Positions 33,530 to 40,086 of a DNA stretch of 40,086 nt are shown here, in pieces. The stretch covers positions 1 to 40,086 of the forward strand of contig LGER01000011.1 in the NCBI GenBank assembly GCA_001507915.1. Reading direction: 5' to 3'. Under the pieces are notes generated by a model. It worked only from the letters and a program-made list of their open reading frames with translations, made no database searches and was not told the origin of the DNA. A program made the translations under genes and the position numbers. How positions within the stretch are numbered: the first letter of the stretch is position 1; each line of letters begins with the position of its first letter. The DNA comes from Desulfonauticus sp. 38_4375. Its GTDB lineage: Bacteria > Desulfobacterota > Desulfovibrionia > Desulfovibrionales > Desulfonatronovibrionaceae.

Positions 33530-35236
33530 ATGAAGAAGATAATTTTCTTTTTATTTCTAATCATCTATTCTAACAATTTACTTGCTGCTAATTTTTACAT
33601 AAAAAATTATGACGTTGATATAAAAGTCAACCCAAATTCTGTGTTAGAGATAAAAGAAAACTTACTTGTTCATTTTTACCAACCAAGGCACGGAATAAAT
33701 AGGTTCATACCATATAAGTACCGGGTAGAAACAAAAACAGAAAATATGAAAAACCTCTTTATTTATGGTAATAAATATAAGGCGTATATATTTGATATAG
33801 AGACTCCAGGGGTAAAAAATAAAATCTATAAAAAAGGAGCTTACCTAAATATCAGAATGGGAGACCCAGATAAATATGTAAATGGAGATGTAAATTACAC
33901 CATAAAATATAAGGTTTATGGAACCATTGCCTTTTTTCAAGACTATGCTGAATTTTATTATAATGTAATCGGCACTAAATGGGACACTAAAATAGATAAA
34001 GCTACTTTTAGCATACATCTTCCTCAGAACTATCTACCTGCTCAGGACAAATACTATGTGGTCAGAGGAAAATTTGGCAGTACAGAAAAATTGCCTATGG
34101 TAAGGGCTGATGCCGGAATTTTATATGGAGAAACCAGCAAGCCTCTTAATCCCTTTGAAGGCATAACTGTAGCTATCTGGTTTCCCAAAGACTTTTTAAG
34201 TCAGGGTTCTCTGGGACTAAACTTAAAATTATTTTTCTTAAACAACTACTCCTACTTTATTCCCTTTCTGGTCTTTGCTTTCTGGTATCTTCTGTGGCTA
34301 AAATTCGGCAAGGACAAAAAAATAGTTAAAATGGTTCACTTTAAACCACCTGCTGGACTTACTCCTGCTGAAGTGGGATATCTCATTGATGATAAAGGAG
34401 ATAACAGGGATTTAATTTCTCTAATCTTTTACTGGGCAAGCCAGGGACTTATTGACATAGAAGAAGTGGAAGGAAAAACCTTACTGGACCCCAAAAGAGA
34501 CTATATATTGTATAAAAATAAAGATTTACCAGAAACTGCTAAAGACTTTGAAAAAACTATTTTTTACGACCTTTTTCCAGGTTCCAGCAATGTGGTTAAA
34601 ACAAGCTCTCTCAAAAACAATTTCTATAAGACCATACTCAAAGCTTCCAAGGAATTGACGTCAAAACTTATCCAAAATGATGCCTATGAAAGGAAATCTA
34701 TTTTACTTTCTTCTTTGGCTAAAATCAGTGCCTTTATTCTCTTATTTGCAGGAATAATTCTAGCCTTTACTCAGGAAGACATAGTCATTTTCATCTCCCT
34801 TTTCTTTTCTGCAATTATAACTTTCTTTTTTGGTAAATATCTGCCTAAAAAAACTGCTTCAGGGACCAAACAATACGAACAAATTGTGGGCTTTAAAGAA
34901 TTTATAGAAAGGGCAGAAAAACCCAAGCTGGAATTGCTTTTAAAGGAAGATCCCAATTACTTTGACAAAATTCTTCCCTATGCTTTAGCTCTGGGCATAA
35001 CTAAAAAGGTGGCTGAAAAGTTTAAAGACTTAGTTACCAGGCCACCTGAATGGTTTAGAGGTCATTATACTGGATACTATACCCCCATACTTTTAGCCGA
35101 AAAAATAGATGATTCTTTTAAAACCATCTCCCGAGACCTTACTTCTGCTCCCCAGACCTCCAGTGGAAGCAGCTTTAGCGGTGGTGGCTCCAGTGTAGGC
35201 GGTGGCTTTGGAGGAGGTGGGGGTAGCGACTGGTAA
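33530..35236 (+). CDS. DUF2207 predicted membrane protein
   Basis: The 568 residues have a signal peptide or first membrane segment (~1-19, ending LLAANFY), an extracytoplasmic DUF2207 domain (~20-235), a membrane segment (~237-256), a cytoplasmic region (~265-385), two close membrane segments (~395-440), a cytoplasmic tail, and a glycine-rich C-terminus (SGGGSSVGGGFGGGGGSDW). The glycine-rich W-ending tail is a family hallmark. Function is unknown; linkage to LemA suggests an envelope or membrane-quality role. To the eye, codons here look more A/T-rich than in neighbouring genes. The stop lies two bases from the convergent fliQ stop. Confidence 0.88.
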   Translation: MKKIIFFLFLIIYSNNLLAANFYIKNYDVDIKVNPNSVLEIKENLLVHFYQPRHGINRFIPYKYRVETKTENMKNLFIYGNKYKAYIFDIETPGVKNKIYKKGAYLNIRMGDPDKYVNGDVNYTIKYKVYGTIAFFQDYAEFYYNVIGTKWDTKIDKATFSIHLPQNYLPAQDKYYVVRGKFGSTEKLPMVRADAGILYGETSKPLNPFEGITVAIWFPKDFLSQGSLGLNLKLFFLNNYSYFIPFLVFAFWYLLWLKFGKDKKIVKMVHFKPPAGLTPAEVGYLIDDKGDNRDLISLIFYWASQGLIDIEEVEGKTLLDPKRDYILYKNKDLPETAKDFEKTIFYDLFPGSSNVVKTSSLKNNFYKTILKASKELTSKLIQNDAYERKSILLSSLAKISAFILLFAGIILAFTQEDIVIFISLFFSAIITFFFGKYLPKKTASGTKQYEQIVGFKEFIERAEKPKLELLLKEDPNYFDKILPYALALGITKKVAEKFKDLVTRPPEWFRGHYTGYYTPILLAEKIDDSFKTISRDLTSAPQTSSGSSFSGGGSSVGGGFGGGGGSDW

Positions 35237-35238
35237 CC

Positions 35239-35508
35239 CTAGCGAATATAATTGGGTAAGTTTAACAGAAGTTCACGGGTAAAAGTTATCATTTTGTCCA
35301 TTATCCAGGGAAAGCTGATTAACAGCACTAAAAAAATAGAAATTATCTTGGGAATAATGGAAAGAGTCATTTCCTGAAGCTGGGTAGCTGCCTGGATAAT
35401 GGAAATAAATACGCCCACTACAAGACCTACTCCCAGCATGGGCAAGGAAATGAGCAAAGTAAGCTCTATAGCCTGTCTGGCAAAGCCAATCACAAATTCT
35501 GGAGTCAT
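35239..35508 (-). CDS. fliQ: flagellar export apparatus protein FliQ
   Basis: FliQ is an 89-residue membrane protein of the type III export gate, with two membrane segments (~15-38 and ~50-72). The sequence MTPEFVIGFARQAIELTLLI, the GVFISIIQAATQLQEMTLSI loop and the ...ELLLNLPNYI ending match the family. It assembles with FliP and FliR as the export channel. In many genomes fliR and flhBA follow; here the operon ends at the convergent DUF2207 gene. Confidence 0.95.
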   Translation of the reverse strand: MTPEFVIGFARQAIELTLLISLPMLGVGLVVGVFISIIQAATQLQEMTLSIIPKIISIFLVLLISFPWIMDKMITFTRELLLNLPNYIR

Positions 35509-35527
35509 TGTTCTTATCCTTATTTAG

Positions 35528-36310
35528 CTAATAAAAACTATTAACCAAAGAACCCACCAATAAGTTCCACCCATCCACCATCACAAAAAGCAAAATCTTA
35601 AAGGGTAAAGAAATCATAATGGGAGGAAGCATCATCATCCCCATGGAAAGCAAAATACTGGCCACAACCATATCCAGGATTAAAAAGGGAATATAAATCA
35701 AAAAGCCTATCTGAAAACCAGTTTTTAACTCACTTATTAAGTAAGCAGGTAATAAAAGCAAAGTGGGTACATCTTCTTTGCTTTTAGGTCTTTCCAGGCC
35801 ACTTATGGCAAAGAATACAGATAAATCCTTTTCTCTAGTGTGTTTGAATAAAAACTTGCGCAAAGGCTGTTCAGCCCTGCTCAAGGCTTCTTTATAACCA
35901 ATTTCCTCACGCAGGTAAGGTTGTAAGGCTTGATCGTTTATTTGCTTGCCCACTGGAGCCATAATGGCTGCAGTCATAAAAATAGCCAGGGCAATTAGGA
36001 CCTGGTTGGGAGGCATCTGTTGAGTGCCCAGGGCGTGACGTAAAAAGGAAAAGACTACAATAATTCGGGTAAAAGAAGTTACTGTCAAAACAATGGCAGG
36101 AGCCAAAGAAAGAACCGTTAATAAAAATAATATCTCCAGGAGAACTGAGACCTTCTCTGGGCTGGCTTCTCCTCCAGAGAGTTGTAAAGAAAGAGAAGGT
36201 AAAATAGGGTCTTGGGCAAAAGCTATGGAGCTACTGGTTAAAATTAGACTAACTAGTAGAAGAATGATGCTTTTTTTCTTCTTCCAGAAGTTGTTGAAAA
36301 TTTTGTTCAC
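35528..36310 (-). CDS. fliP: flagellar export apparatus protein FliP
   Basis: FliP forms most of the export-gate ring. The 260 residues include a cleavable signal peptide (~13-32, ending SSSIAFA), then LTVLSLAPAIVLTVTSFTRI, the FSFLRHALGTQQMPPNQVLI signature and C-terminal membrane segments with GMMMLPPIMISLPFKILLFV. The start is GTG 36310; a TAG lies four codons upstream and no other start precedes the signal peptide. This gives a 62-base overlap with fliO, unusually long but forced by the frame. The ribosome site is weak, so translation is probably coupled to fliO. Confidence 0.94.
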   Translation of the reverse strand: MNKIFNNFWKKKKSIILLLVSLILTSSSIAFAQDPILPSLSLQLSGGEASPEKVSVLLEILFLLTVLSLAPAIVLTVTSFTRIIVVFSFLRHALGTQQMPPNQVLIALAIFMTAAIMAPVGKQINDQALQPYLREEIGYKEALSRAEQPLRKFLFKHTREKDLSVFFAISGLERPKSKEDVPTLLLLPAYLISELKTGFQIGFLIYIPFLILDMVVASILLSMGMMMLPPIMISLPFKILLFVMVDGWNLLVGSLVNSFY

Positions 36311-36599
36311 GGTCCGCTTCTACCTCACTTAATAAATTTACTTGAGTCTCGGTCACTCCTAGTAAAAGCTTCTTATTCAAAAAGCGGACCACCAAAAGGG
36401 ATTTTTTCGGACCCAATCCCATTTGAGAAATTATTTCCAATTCTTTAGTATTGCGGCGAGATAATCCCTTATAGCCAAACTTCTTAAGTAAATAAAATCC
36501 TAAAAAAATAAGTGCTAAAAGAAAAAATAAAGCCCCTGCCATTTTAAAGCCTATTAAACCCAGACTCATGGAAGGGGCAGCTAAGGTTGCATTAGCCAA
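36249..36599 (-). CDS. fliO: flagellar biosynthesis protein FliO
   Basis: FliO assists FliP assembly. The 116 residues have a short N-terminus, one membrane segment (~15-38, LIGFKMAGALFFLLALIFLG) and a small cytoplasmic domain (~45-100) with MGLGPKKSLLVVRFLNKKLLLG, typical of FliO. The start is TTG 36599, overlapping the fliN stop by eight bases; an ATG ten codons later lacks a ribosome site. Its 3' end overlaps the fliP start region by 62 bases. Confidence 0.88.
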   Translation of the reverse strand: MANATLAAPSMSLGLIGFKMAGALFFLLALIFLGFYLLKKFGYKGLSRRNTKELEIISQMGLGPKKSLLVVRFLNKKLLLGVTETQVNLLSEVEADREQNFQQLLEEEKKHHSSTS

Positions 36600-37140
36600 G
36601 TTGTTTTATCCTTTCAATGGGGCTGATAATATCAGTCAAACGTACCCCAAATTTTTCATTAATAACCACAGCTTCACCTCTAGCCACCAACTTGCCATTG
36701 ACCAGTATTTCTAAAGGCTCTCCTGCCAGTTTATTGAGTTCAATGACCGACCCCTGACCCAACTGAAGCAGTTCATTAATCAAAAGCTGCGTACTTCCCA
36801 GCTGAGCAGTCACAGTAAGAGGAATATCTAAAATAAATTCTAAATCCCGTTTACCACCACTAGGGGCCTGCTTGGCCTCTTCTGTCAAATCTTTGAATTC
36901 TGCCTTTTTACTTTGGGCTGCTAAAGTTTTTTGCTCCTTTTCTTTCTCCAGCTTCTCGCCCTCTTCATTAGCTAAAGCCCGAGCCCACTCTTCTGCTAAA
37001 GCTTCTTCATCTGTAGTTCCTGTGCTTTGTTCTGAGGACGCTGTAGCAGATTGGTCAGAAGAGTCCTCTAAAATATCATCTGCCCCTTCTTCTAGAGCCT
37101 TGGCCCACTCTTCTGCTAGTTTTTCTTGATCTTCAGTCAT
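36592..37140 (-). CDS. fliN: flagellar motor switch protein FliN with extended N-terminus
   Basis: FliN is part of the C-ring that controls rotation and docks the export machinery. The C-terminal SpoA domain (~98-180) is canonical: LEFILDIPLTVTAQLG, LLQLGQGSVIELNKLAGEPL, VNGKLVARGEAVVINEKFGV and RLTDIISPIERI. The N-terminal ~95 residues are acidic and low-complexity, and longer than in E. coli FliN (137 in total). They contain LAEEW(A)KAL-type motifs twice, at residues 8-16 and 48-56. A single EDxWAxAL-like motif is usual at FliN N-termini. It lies between fliM and fliO in one operon. Confidence 0.95.
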   Translation of the reverse strand: MTEDQEKLAEEWAKALEEGADDILEDSSDQSATASSEQSTGTTDEEALAEEWARALANEEGEKLEKEKEQKTLAAQSKKAEFKDLTEEAKQAPSGGKRDLEFILDIPLTVTAQLGSTQLLINELLQLGQGSVIELNKLAGEPLEILVNGKLVARGEAVVINEKFGVRLTDIISPIERIKQLG

Positions 37141-37155
37141 ATTTTCACCTCTTTG

Positions 37156-38133
37156 TTAAAAGTGGGGTTCTTCTTCTTTTATAACTTTAAAGGCCTTACT
37201 GCCTTTAACAAAACCAGGTAATCCATGAAATTTAAGCACACCCTGTACAAAAGCAGGTAACAAATCCTCTTCATCTGTATTTAAAAGCAAAATATCTCCT
37301 ACTTCTAAATCCAAAAGTTGTCTGGCCGTAATAGTTGTTTTTCCCAATTCCACTTTTAATTCCACAGGGACTTCCAGCAACCTTTCTTTAAACCTGGAAA
37401 TCCAGGCATGGTCTACTTCCAAACGCTCAGATTGATAGGCTGCATAGAGTTTGGAACGAATTGGTTCAATGGTAGCATAAGGTAAACAGACAATCAAAGA
37501 ACCAATAGCGTTTTCCAGCTCTACCTCAAAACTTATTACCACCACCACATCACTGGGGGGGACAATGGCCGCAAACTGAGGATTTATCTCCGAACGCACA
37601 TATTCAATTTTTACTTCGTGTACAGGCTGCCAGGATGTTTCCATATTTTGAAGCAAAATTTTAGCCACTTTTTTAATAATACTCTGTTCAATAGGAGTGA
37701 AGTCTCGACCTTCCACTTTAGGCTGAGAACCTGTTCCGCCAAAAAAACTTTCTACCAAAGCAAAAACCAACCTTGTATCCACAACTAAAATAGCATTTCC
37801 CCTTAAAGGATCTATTTTAAAAATATTTATACTCGTAGGCACAGGTAAAGAGCGCATAAAATCCCCAAATTTACTCATATCAATAGAAACAGGATTCACA
37901 TCAACTCTTTTCCGCATAGCATTGGCTAAAGCATTGCTGGACAACCGCGCAAAACGATCGTTAATAATCTCCAAAACAGGCATTCGTCCCCTAATAATCC
38001 TATCTTGATTAGACAGGTCAAAGGGAACTACTCCAGAATCGTCATCAGCAATATCTGTCTCTGCTTCTATTTCCCCGCCTGTAAGCCCACGCAATAAGGC
38101 ATCAACTTCATCCTGGCTTAAGACTTTATTCAT
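37156..38133 (-). CDS. fliM: flagellar motor switch protein FliM
   Basis: FliM is the C-ring component that binds CheY-P and switches the rotation direction. The 325 residues begin with the CheY-binding-type segment LSQDEVDALLRGL (~4-16) and have the middle CheC-like domain (~45-235, with GGTGSQPKVEGRDFTPIEQSI) and a C-terminal SpoA domain (~250-325, VPVELKVELGKTTITARQLL). ATG 38133 lies one base after the fliL stop, so translation is coupled. Confidence 0.97.
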   Translation of the reverse strand: MNKVLSQDEVDALLRGLTGGEIEAETDIADDDSGVVPFDLSNQDRIIRGRMPVLEIINDRFARLSSNALANAMRKRVDVNPVSIDMSKFGDFMRSLPVPTSINIFKIDPLRGNAILVVDTRLVFALVESFFGGTGSQPKVEGRDFTPIEQSIIKKVAKILLQNMETSWQPVHEVKIEYVRSEINPQFAAIVPPSDVVVVISFEVELENAIGSLIVCLPYATIEPIRSKLYAAYQSERLEVDHAWISRFKERLLEVPVELKVELGKTTITARQLLDLEVGDILLLNTDEEDLLPAFVQGVLKFHGLPGFVKGSKAFKVIKEEEPHF

Positions 38134-38134
38134 C

Positions 38135-38671
38135 TTATTGAACCACCATTTCTGTAAAATAAACCCTTATTACCTTGTCCTGACCCAAAATCTGGGTAAG
38201 CCTGGACATTATTTCATTTTTTAAAGCCAATTTTTCTTCTATGCTATCAATATCATTAAAACTTTTGCTGGATAAAAGCAAGATAATAGCGTCTTTTATT
38301 TGCGGAAGTTTTTTATCCACCTCTTCTACCACCTTTTGATTTTTCACTTCCACATCCAAACTCAGCTTTAAATACCTTCTTCCCAAAGGATCTGCTAAAT
38401 TGACAATAAACGCAGGTAAAGAATAGATTTCCGTTGGACCACCTTCCTCTTGCACTTCCTCTTTTGTATCCTTTTTTTCTCCTTCTTTACTTGCTTCTGG
38501 TTTTGCTTCTTCTGTAGCTGGCTTAGGCGCTAAAAAGTATTTGTAGGCAAAAAAACCACCACCTCCCAATAAACCTAAGGCTAAGACAATAATTATAATT
38601 AACTTTAACTTTCCACCTTTTTTAGGTTCTTCCTGAGATTTCTCTTCTTTTTTATCTTTCTTTTTAGCCAT
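38135..38671 (-). CDS. fliL: flagellar basal body-associated protein FliL
   Basis: FliL surrounds the stator and supports torque. The 178 residues have a lysine-rich cytoplasmic N-terminus, one membrane segment (~25-48, LIIIIVLALGLLGGGGFFAY), a Lys/Glu-rich linker (~52-80) and a periplasmic FliL domain (~82-178, YSLPAFIVNLADPLGRRYLK and VIRVYFTEMVVQ). ATG 38671 has an AGGTTAG site. It sits between the motB-like gene and fliM. Confidence 0.94.
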   Translation of the reverse strand: MAKKKDKKEEKSQEEPKKGGKLKLIIIIVLALGLLGGGGFFAYKYFLAPKPATEEAKPEASKEGEKKDTKEEVQEEGGPTEIYSLPAFIVNLADPLGRRYLKLSLDVEVKNQKVVEEVDKKLPQIKDAIILLLSSKSFNDIDSIEEKLALKNEIMSRLTQILGQDKVIRVYFTEMVVQ

Positions 38672-38680
38672 TTCTAACCT

Positions 38681-39406
38681 CTACAAGTAGGTATAATTAT
38701 TGAGTTTAAAAAGTATTTCTACCCTTCTATTCCTGGCTCTTCCCTCTCTTGTCTTGTTGTCAGCCAGAGGGAAATTGGGGCCATAAGCAGATACAGATAA
38801 TCTATCTTCCCTGATTTTTTTCTCTCTAAAAAAGGCCAGCACACTCAAGGCCCTTTCTGCGGCAAGTTCATAATTGTCCACCCTTATGCCACCACTGGAA
38901 TCTGTGTATCCAGCTATGTTTACAGGTGCAGGCCAAATCATGGCTAACTCTACAATTTGCTCCAAAATCCTTTTAGCCTCTGGTTTTAAAATAGCACTAC
39001 CTGGAGCGAACAAAATACCATCATGCAAAACCAGGGCCACTCCTTCTGGCCTTTGTAAAATTTCCAAATTTTTTTCTAAAGTACTTCTATTAATTTCTTT
39101 AGGAAGTACCATATCGGGAAAGAGTAAATCCAAAATCCTTTTTCTTTTTTCTAAAATCTCCCATGGCTTTTGCAAAATCTTTTCCAGGACTTTAAACCTA
39201 TCTTCAATCTTCCCTGTAGAGCGAACCTCTAAAAAACCAACATCTTCAGTAAAAACAGAAACCACCTGCCTTACAATACTTTTATCCATGCTGGACATGG
39301 ATAAAAGTAAAACAAAAAAAGTAAGTAATAAGGTGACCAAATCAGAAAAGGTTACCAGCCAGTTAGCCTGGACCTCTCCACCACCTCTTTTTTTGCGTCT
39401 GGCCAT
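38681..39406 (-). CDS. motB: MotB-like stator / OmpA-domain protein
   Basis: This 241-residue inner-membrane protein has the MotB layout. A short basic N-terminus leads into one membrane segment (~17-37) carrying the conserved proton- or sodium-channel aspartate (Asp22 in TFSDLVTLLLTFFVLLLSM). A periplasmic plug/linker (~40-120) is followed by an OmpA-like peptidoglycan-binding domain (~125-235, with NIAGYTDSSGG and RARNRRVEILF). With MotA, not in the window, it would form the stator. A second MotB-like gene lies directly upstream, so the two may form a paired stator or one may have another role. The symbol is by family resemblance. Confidence 0.88.
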   Translation of the reverse strand: MARRKKRGGGEVQANWLVTFSDLVTLLLTFFVLLLSMSSMDKSIVRQVVSVFTEDVGFLEVRSTGKIEDRFKVLEKILQKPWEILEKRKRILDLLFPDMVLPKEINRSTLEKNLEILQRPEGVALVLHDGILFAPGSAILKPEAKRILEQIVELAMIWPAPVNIAGYTDSSGGIRVDNYELAAERALSVLAFFREKKIREDRLSVSAYGPNFPLADNKTREGRARNRRVEILFKLNNYTYL

Positions 39407-39407
39407 A

Positions 39408-40086
39408 TTATCTCGTATTATTTAAGTCAAAAATAAAATCTTTATAAATGAATTTATCTTTTTCTACTGGCTTTCTTACTTTAAACTGGGCTATTTCTTC
39501 TACTGCCCAGGAAGAAACCCGTTTATCTAACACAATTTCAACCCTTCTATTTTTTTCCCTCCCCTGAGCCCTGGTCTCAGGATAACGAGGACGAAAACGC
39601 CCAAAGGCCTCTACCCTGATGTTTTCTGGATTTAGCCCCTGCTCTAGCAAATAACGATATACGCTAAGTAACCTTCCCAAAGATAGTTTCCAGGAAAGGT
39701 CCAATTCACTATTTTCCTGCAATTTCAAAAATTCCGGACCAAACTCATCCCGCAAGGTAGAGGTATGGCTACGCAAGGCCAAAGGATAGTCCACCTTTTT
39801 TAAAATAGGTATTAATTTATTTAATAACTCCTTTCCTTGAGCGGTCAACTGGGTCTTGCCTGGTTCAAAAAGTACTGCTGAATTTATCTCCACAATCTGA
39901 ATAAAACGATTGGCTATAAAGTTTAAATCCTTATCCTTTTCATCCCAGAGCAAAGGTTTAAGAGCTGCCAAATCCACCACATCTTCCATGGGGCCAGGCT
40001 CACCTACCTTCCCCCCTTTGTCTCCAGACAAAACATCCACCCCTTTAGTTCCTATGCCAAAAGAACCAATAATAGAGCCTAAAACT
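39408..40086 (-). CDS. second MotB-like / OmpA-domain protein (5' end outside window)
   Basis: Only the C-terminal ~225 residues are present. The frame stays open to the window edge (reading VLGSIIGSFGIGTKGVDVLS), so the internal GTG at 40040 is not the start. The visible region holds a linker and an OmpA-like domain (roughly the last 150 residues) with SAVLFEPGKTQLTAQGKELL, AFGRFRPRYPETRAQGREKN and NRRVEIVLDKR. The N-terminal membrane segment expected of a MotB-type protein would lie beyond the edge. Its stop is two bases from the next motB-like ATG, so it belongs to the same operon. Confidence 0.85.
   Translation of the reverse strand, partial: VLGSIIGSFGIGTKGVDVLSGDKGGKVGEPGPMEDVVDLAALKPLLWDEKDKDLNFIANRFIQIVEINSAVLFEPGKTQLTAQGKELLNKLIPILKKVDYPLALRSHTSTLRDEFGPEFLKLQENSELDLSWKLSLGRLLSVYRYLLEQGLNPENIRVEAFGRFRPRYPETRAQGREKNRRVEIVLDKRVSSWAVEEIAQFKVRKPVEKDKFIYKDFIFDLNNTR

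Noticed and set aside
36555-36569. ATG at 36569 as the fliO start
   Set aside because: It lacks a ribosome site, whereas TTG 36599 has AAAGG upstream and typical overlap with fliN.
38874-39425. A 183-codon open frame on the plus strand opposite the motB-like gene
   Set aside because: It is the antisense shadow of a well-supported gene, with serine/lysine-rich sequence of no recognisable family and no ribosome site.
1-40086. CRISPR array, insertion sequence, prophage or toxin-antitoxin module
   Set aside because: No regularly spaced repeats, transposase or integrase motifs, terminal inverted repeats or toxin-like small gene pairs were seen on either strand.

Overview
The window looks like chromosome of a motile, diderm, low-to-moderate GC bacterium. 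The best guess is a member of the Desulfovibrionales or a close relative (Desulfobacterota). This is inference from gene content and order: a sigma-54-type promoter before fliD, a tandem pair of MotB-like proteins leading into fliLMNOPQ, a fused FmdE/MoeA-like protein, a NikK/NikL-like periplasmic pair, and thrS-infC-rpmI-rplT-pheS-pheT-merR. I saw no phage, insertion sequence, CRISPR array or rRNA, and no gene-free stretch longer than about 210 bases. It is mostly densely packed housekeeping chromosome.

Layout. 1-2605 (+): the end of a flagellin gene with its terminator, then fliD and fliS. 2691-4871 (+): an unrecognised membrane protein directly abutting an FmdE/MoeA-like fusion. 5024-5893 (+): a tandem universal stress protein. 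5895-9622 (-): tlyA, trmH, aroK, aroC and elyC in one tight operon. 9709-14671 (+): dut, an AEC-family transporter, argD, glpD and a glycerophosphodiester phosphodiesterase in one operon. 14672-18572 (-): potD, potA, potB, potC, a complete polyamine-type ABC importer with a hairpin between potD and potA. 18781-19971 (+): a NikK/NikL-like pair ending in a strong terminator. 20023-21465 (+): a ModF-like tandem ATPase. 21462-28495 (-): tRNA-Val(GAC), thrS, infC, rpmI, rplT, pheS, pheT and a MerR-type regulator. 28577-29711 (+): a DUF364 protein and a YjbQ protein. 29758-31459 (-): two Opp/Dpp-type ATPases without permeases. 31517-35236 (+): trmFO, lemA and a DUF2207 membrane protein. 35239-40086 (-): fliQ, fliP, fliO, fliN, fliM, fliL, one complete and one partial MotB-like gene.

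How the parts fit. The two flagellar blocks cover filament and cap assembly at one end, and stator, switch and export gate at the other. The central translation operon supplies two aminoacyl-tRNA synthetases, IF3 and two ribosomal proteins, with a tRNA just upstream. Metal or cofactor themes recur (NikK/NikL-like pair, ModF-like ATPase, FmdE/MoeA-like fusion, DUF364), but no complete metal transporter is present.

Most useful points for a second look: infC appears to start at a rare AUA codon inside the 3' end of thrS; NikK/NikL-like proteins without their ECF permease, both predicted to mature to an N-terminal histidine; helically phased TTACC/GGTAA half-sites between potD and nikK; a duplicated EEWAxAL motif in FliN; and four of five convergent gene pairs meeting with at most two bases between stops. 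I found no clear, wholly new multi-gene system. The best candidates for undescribed function are the membrane protein plus FmdE/MoeA pair and the orphan NikK/NikL pair.
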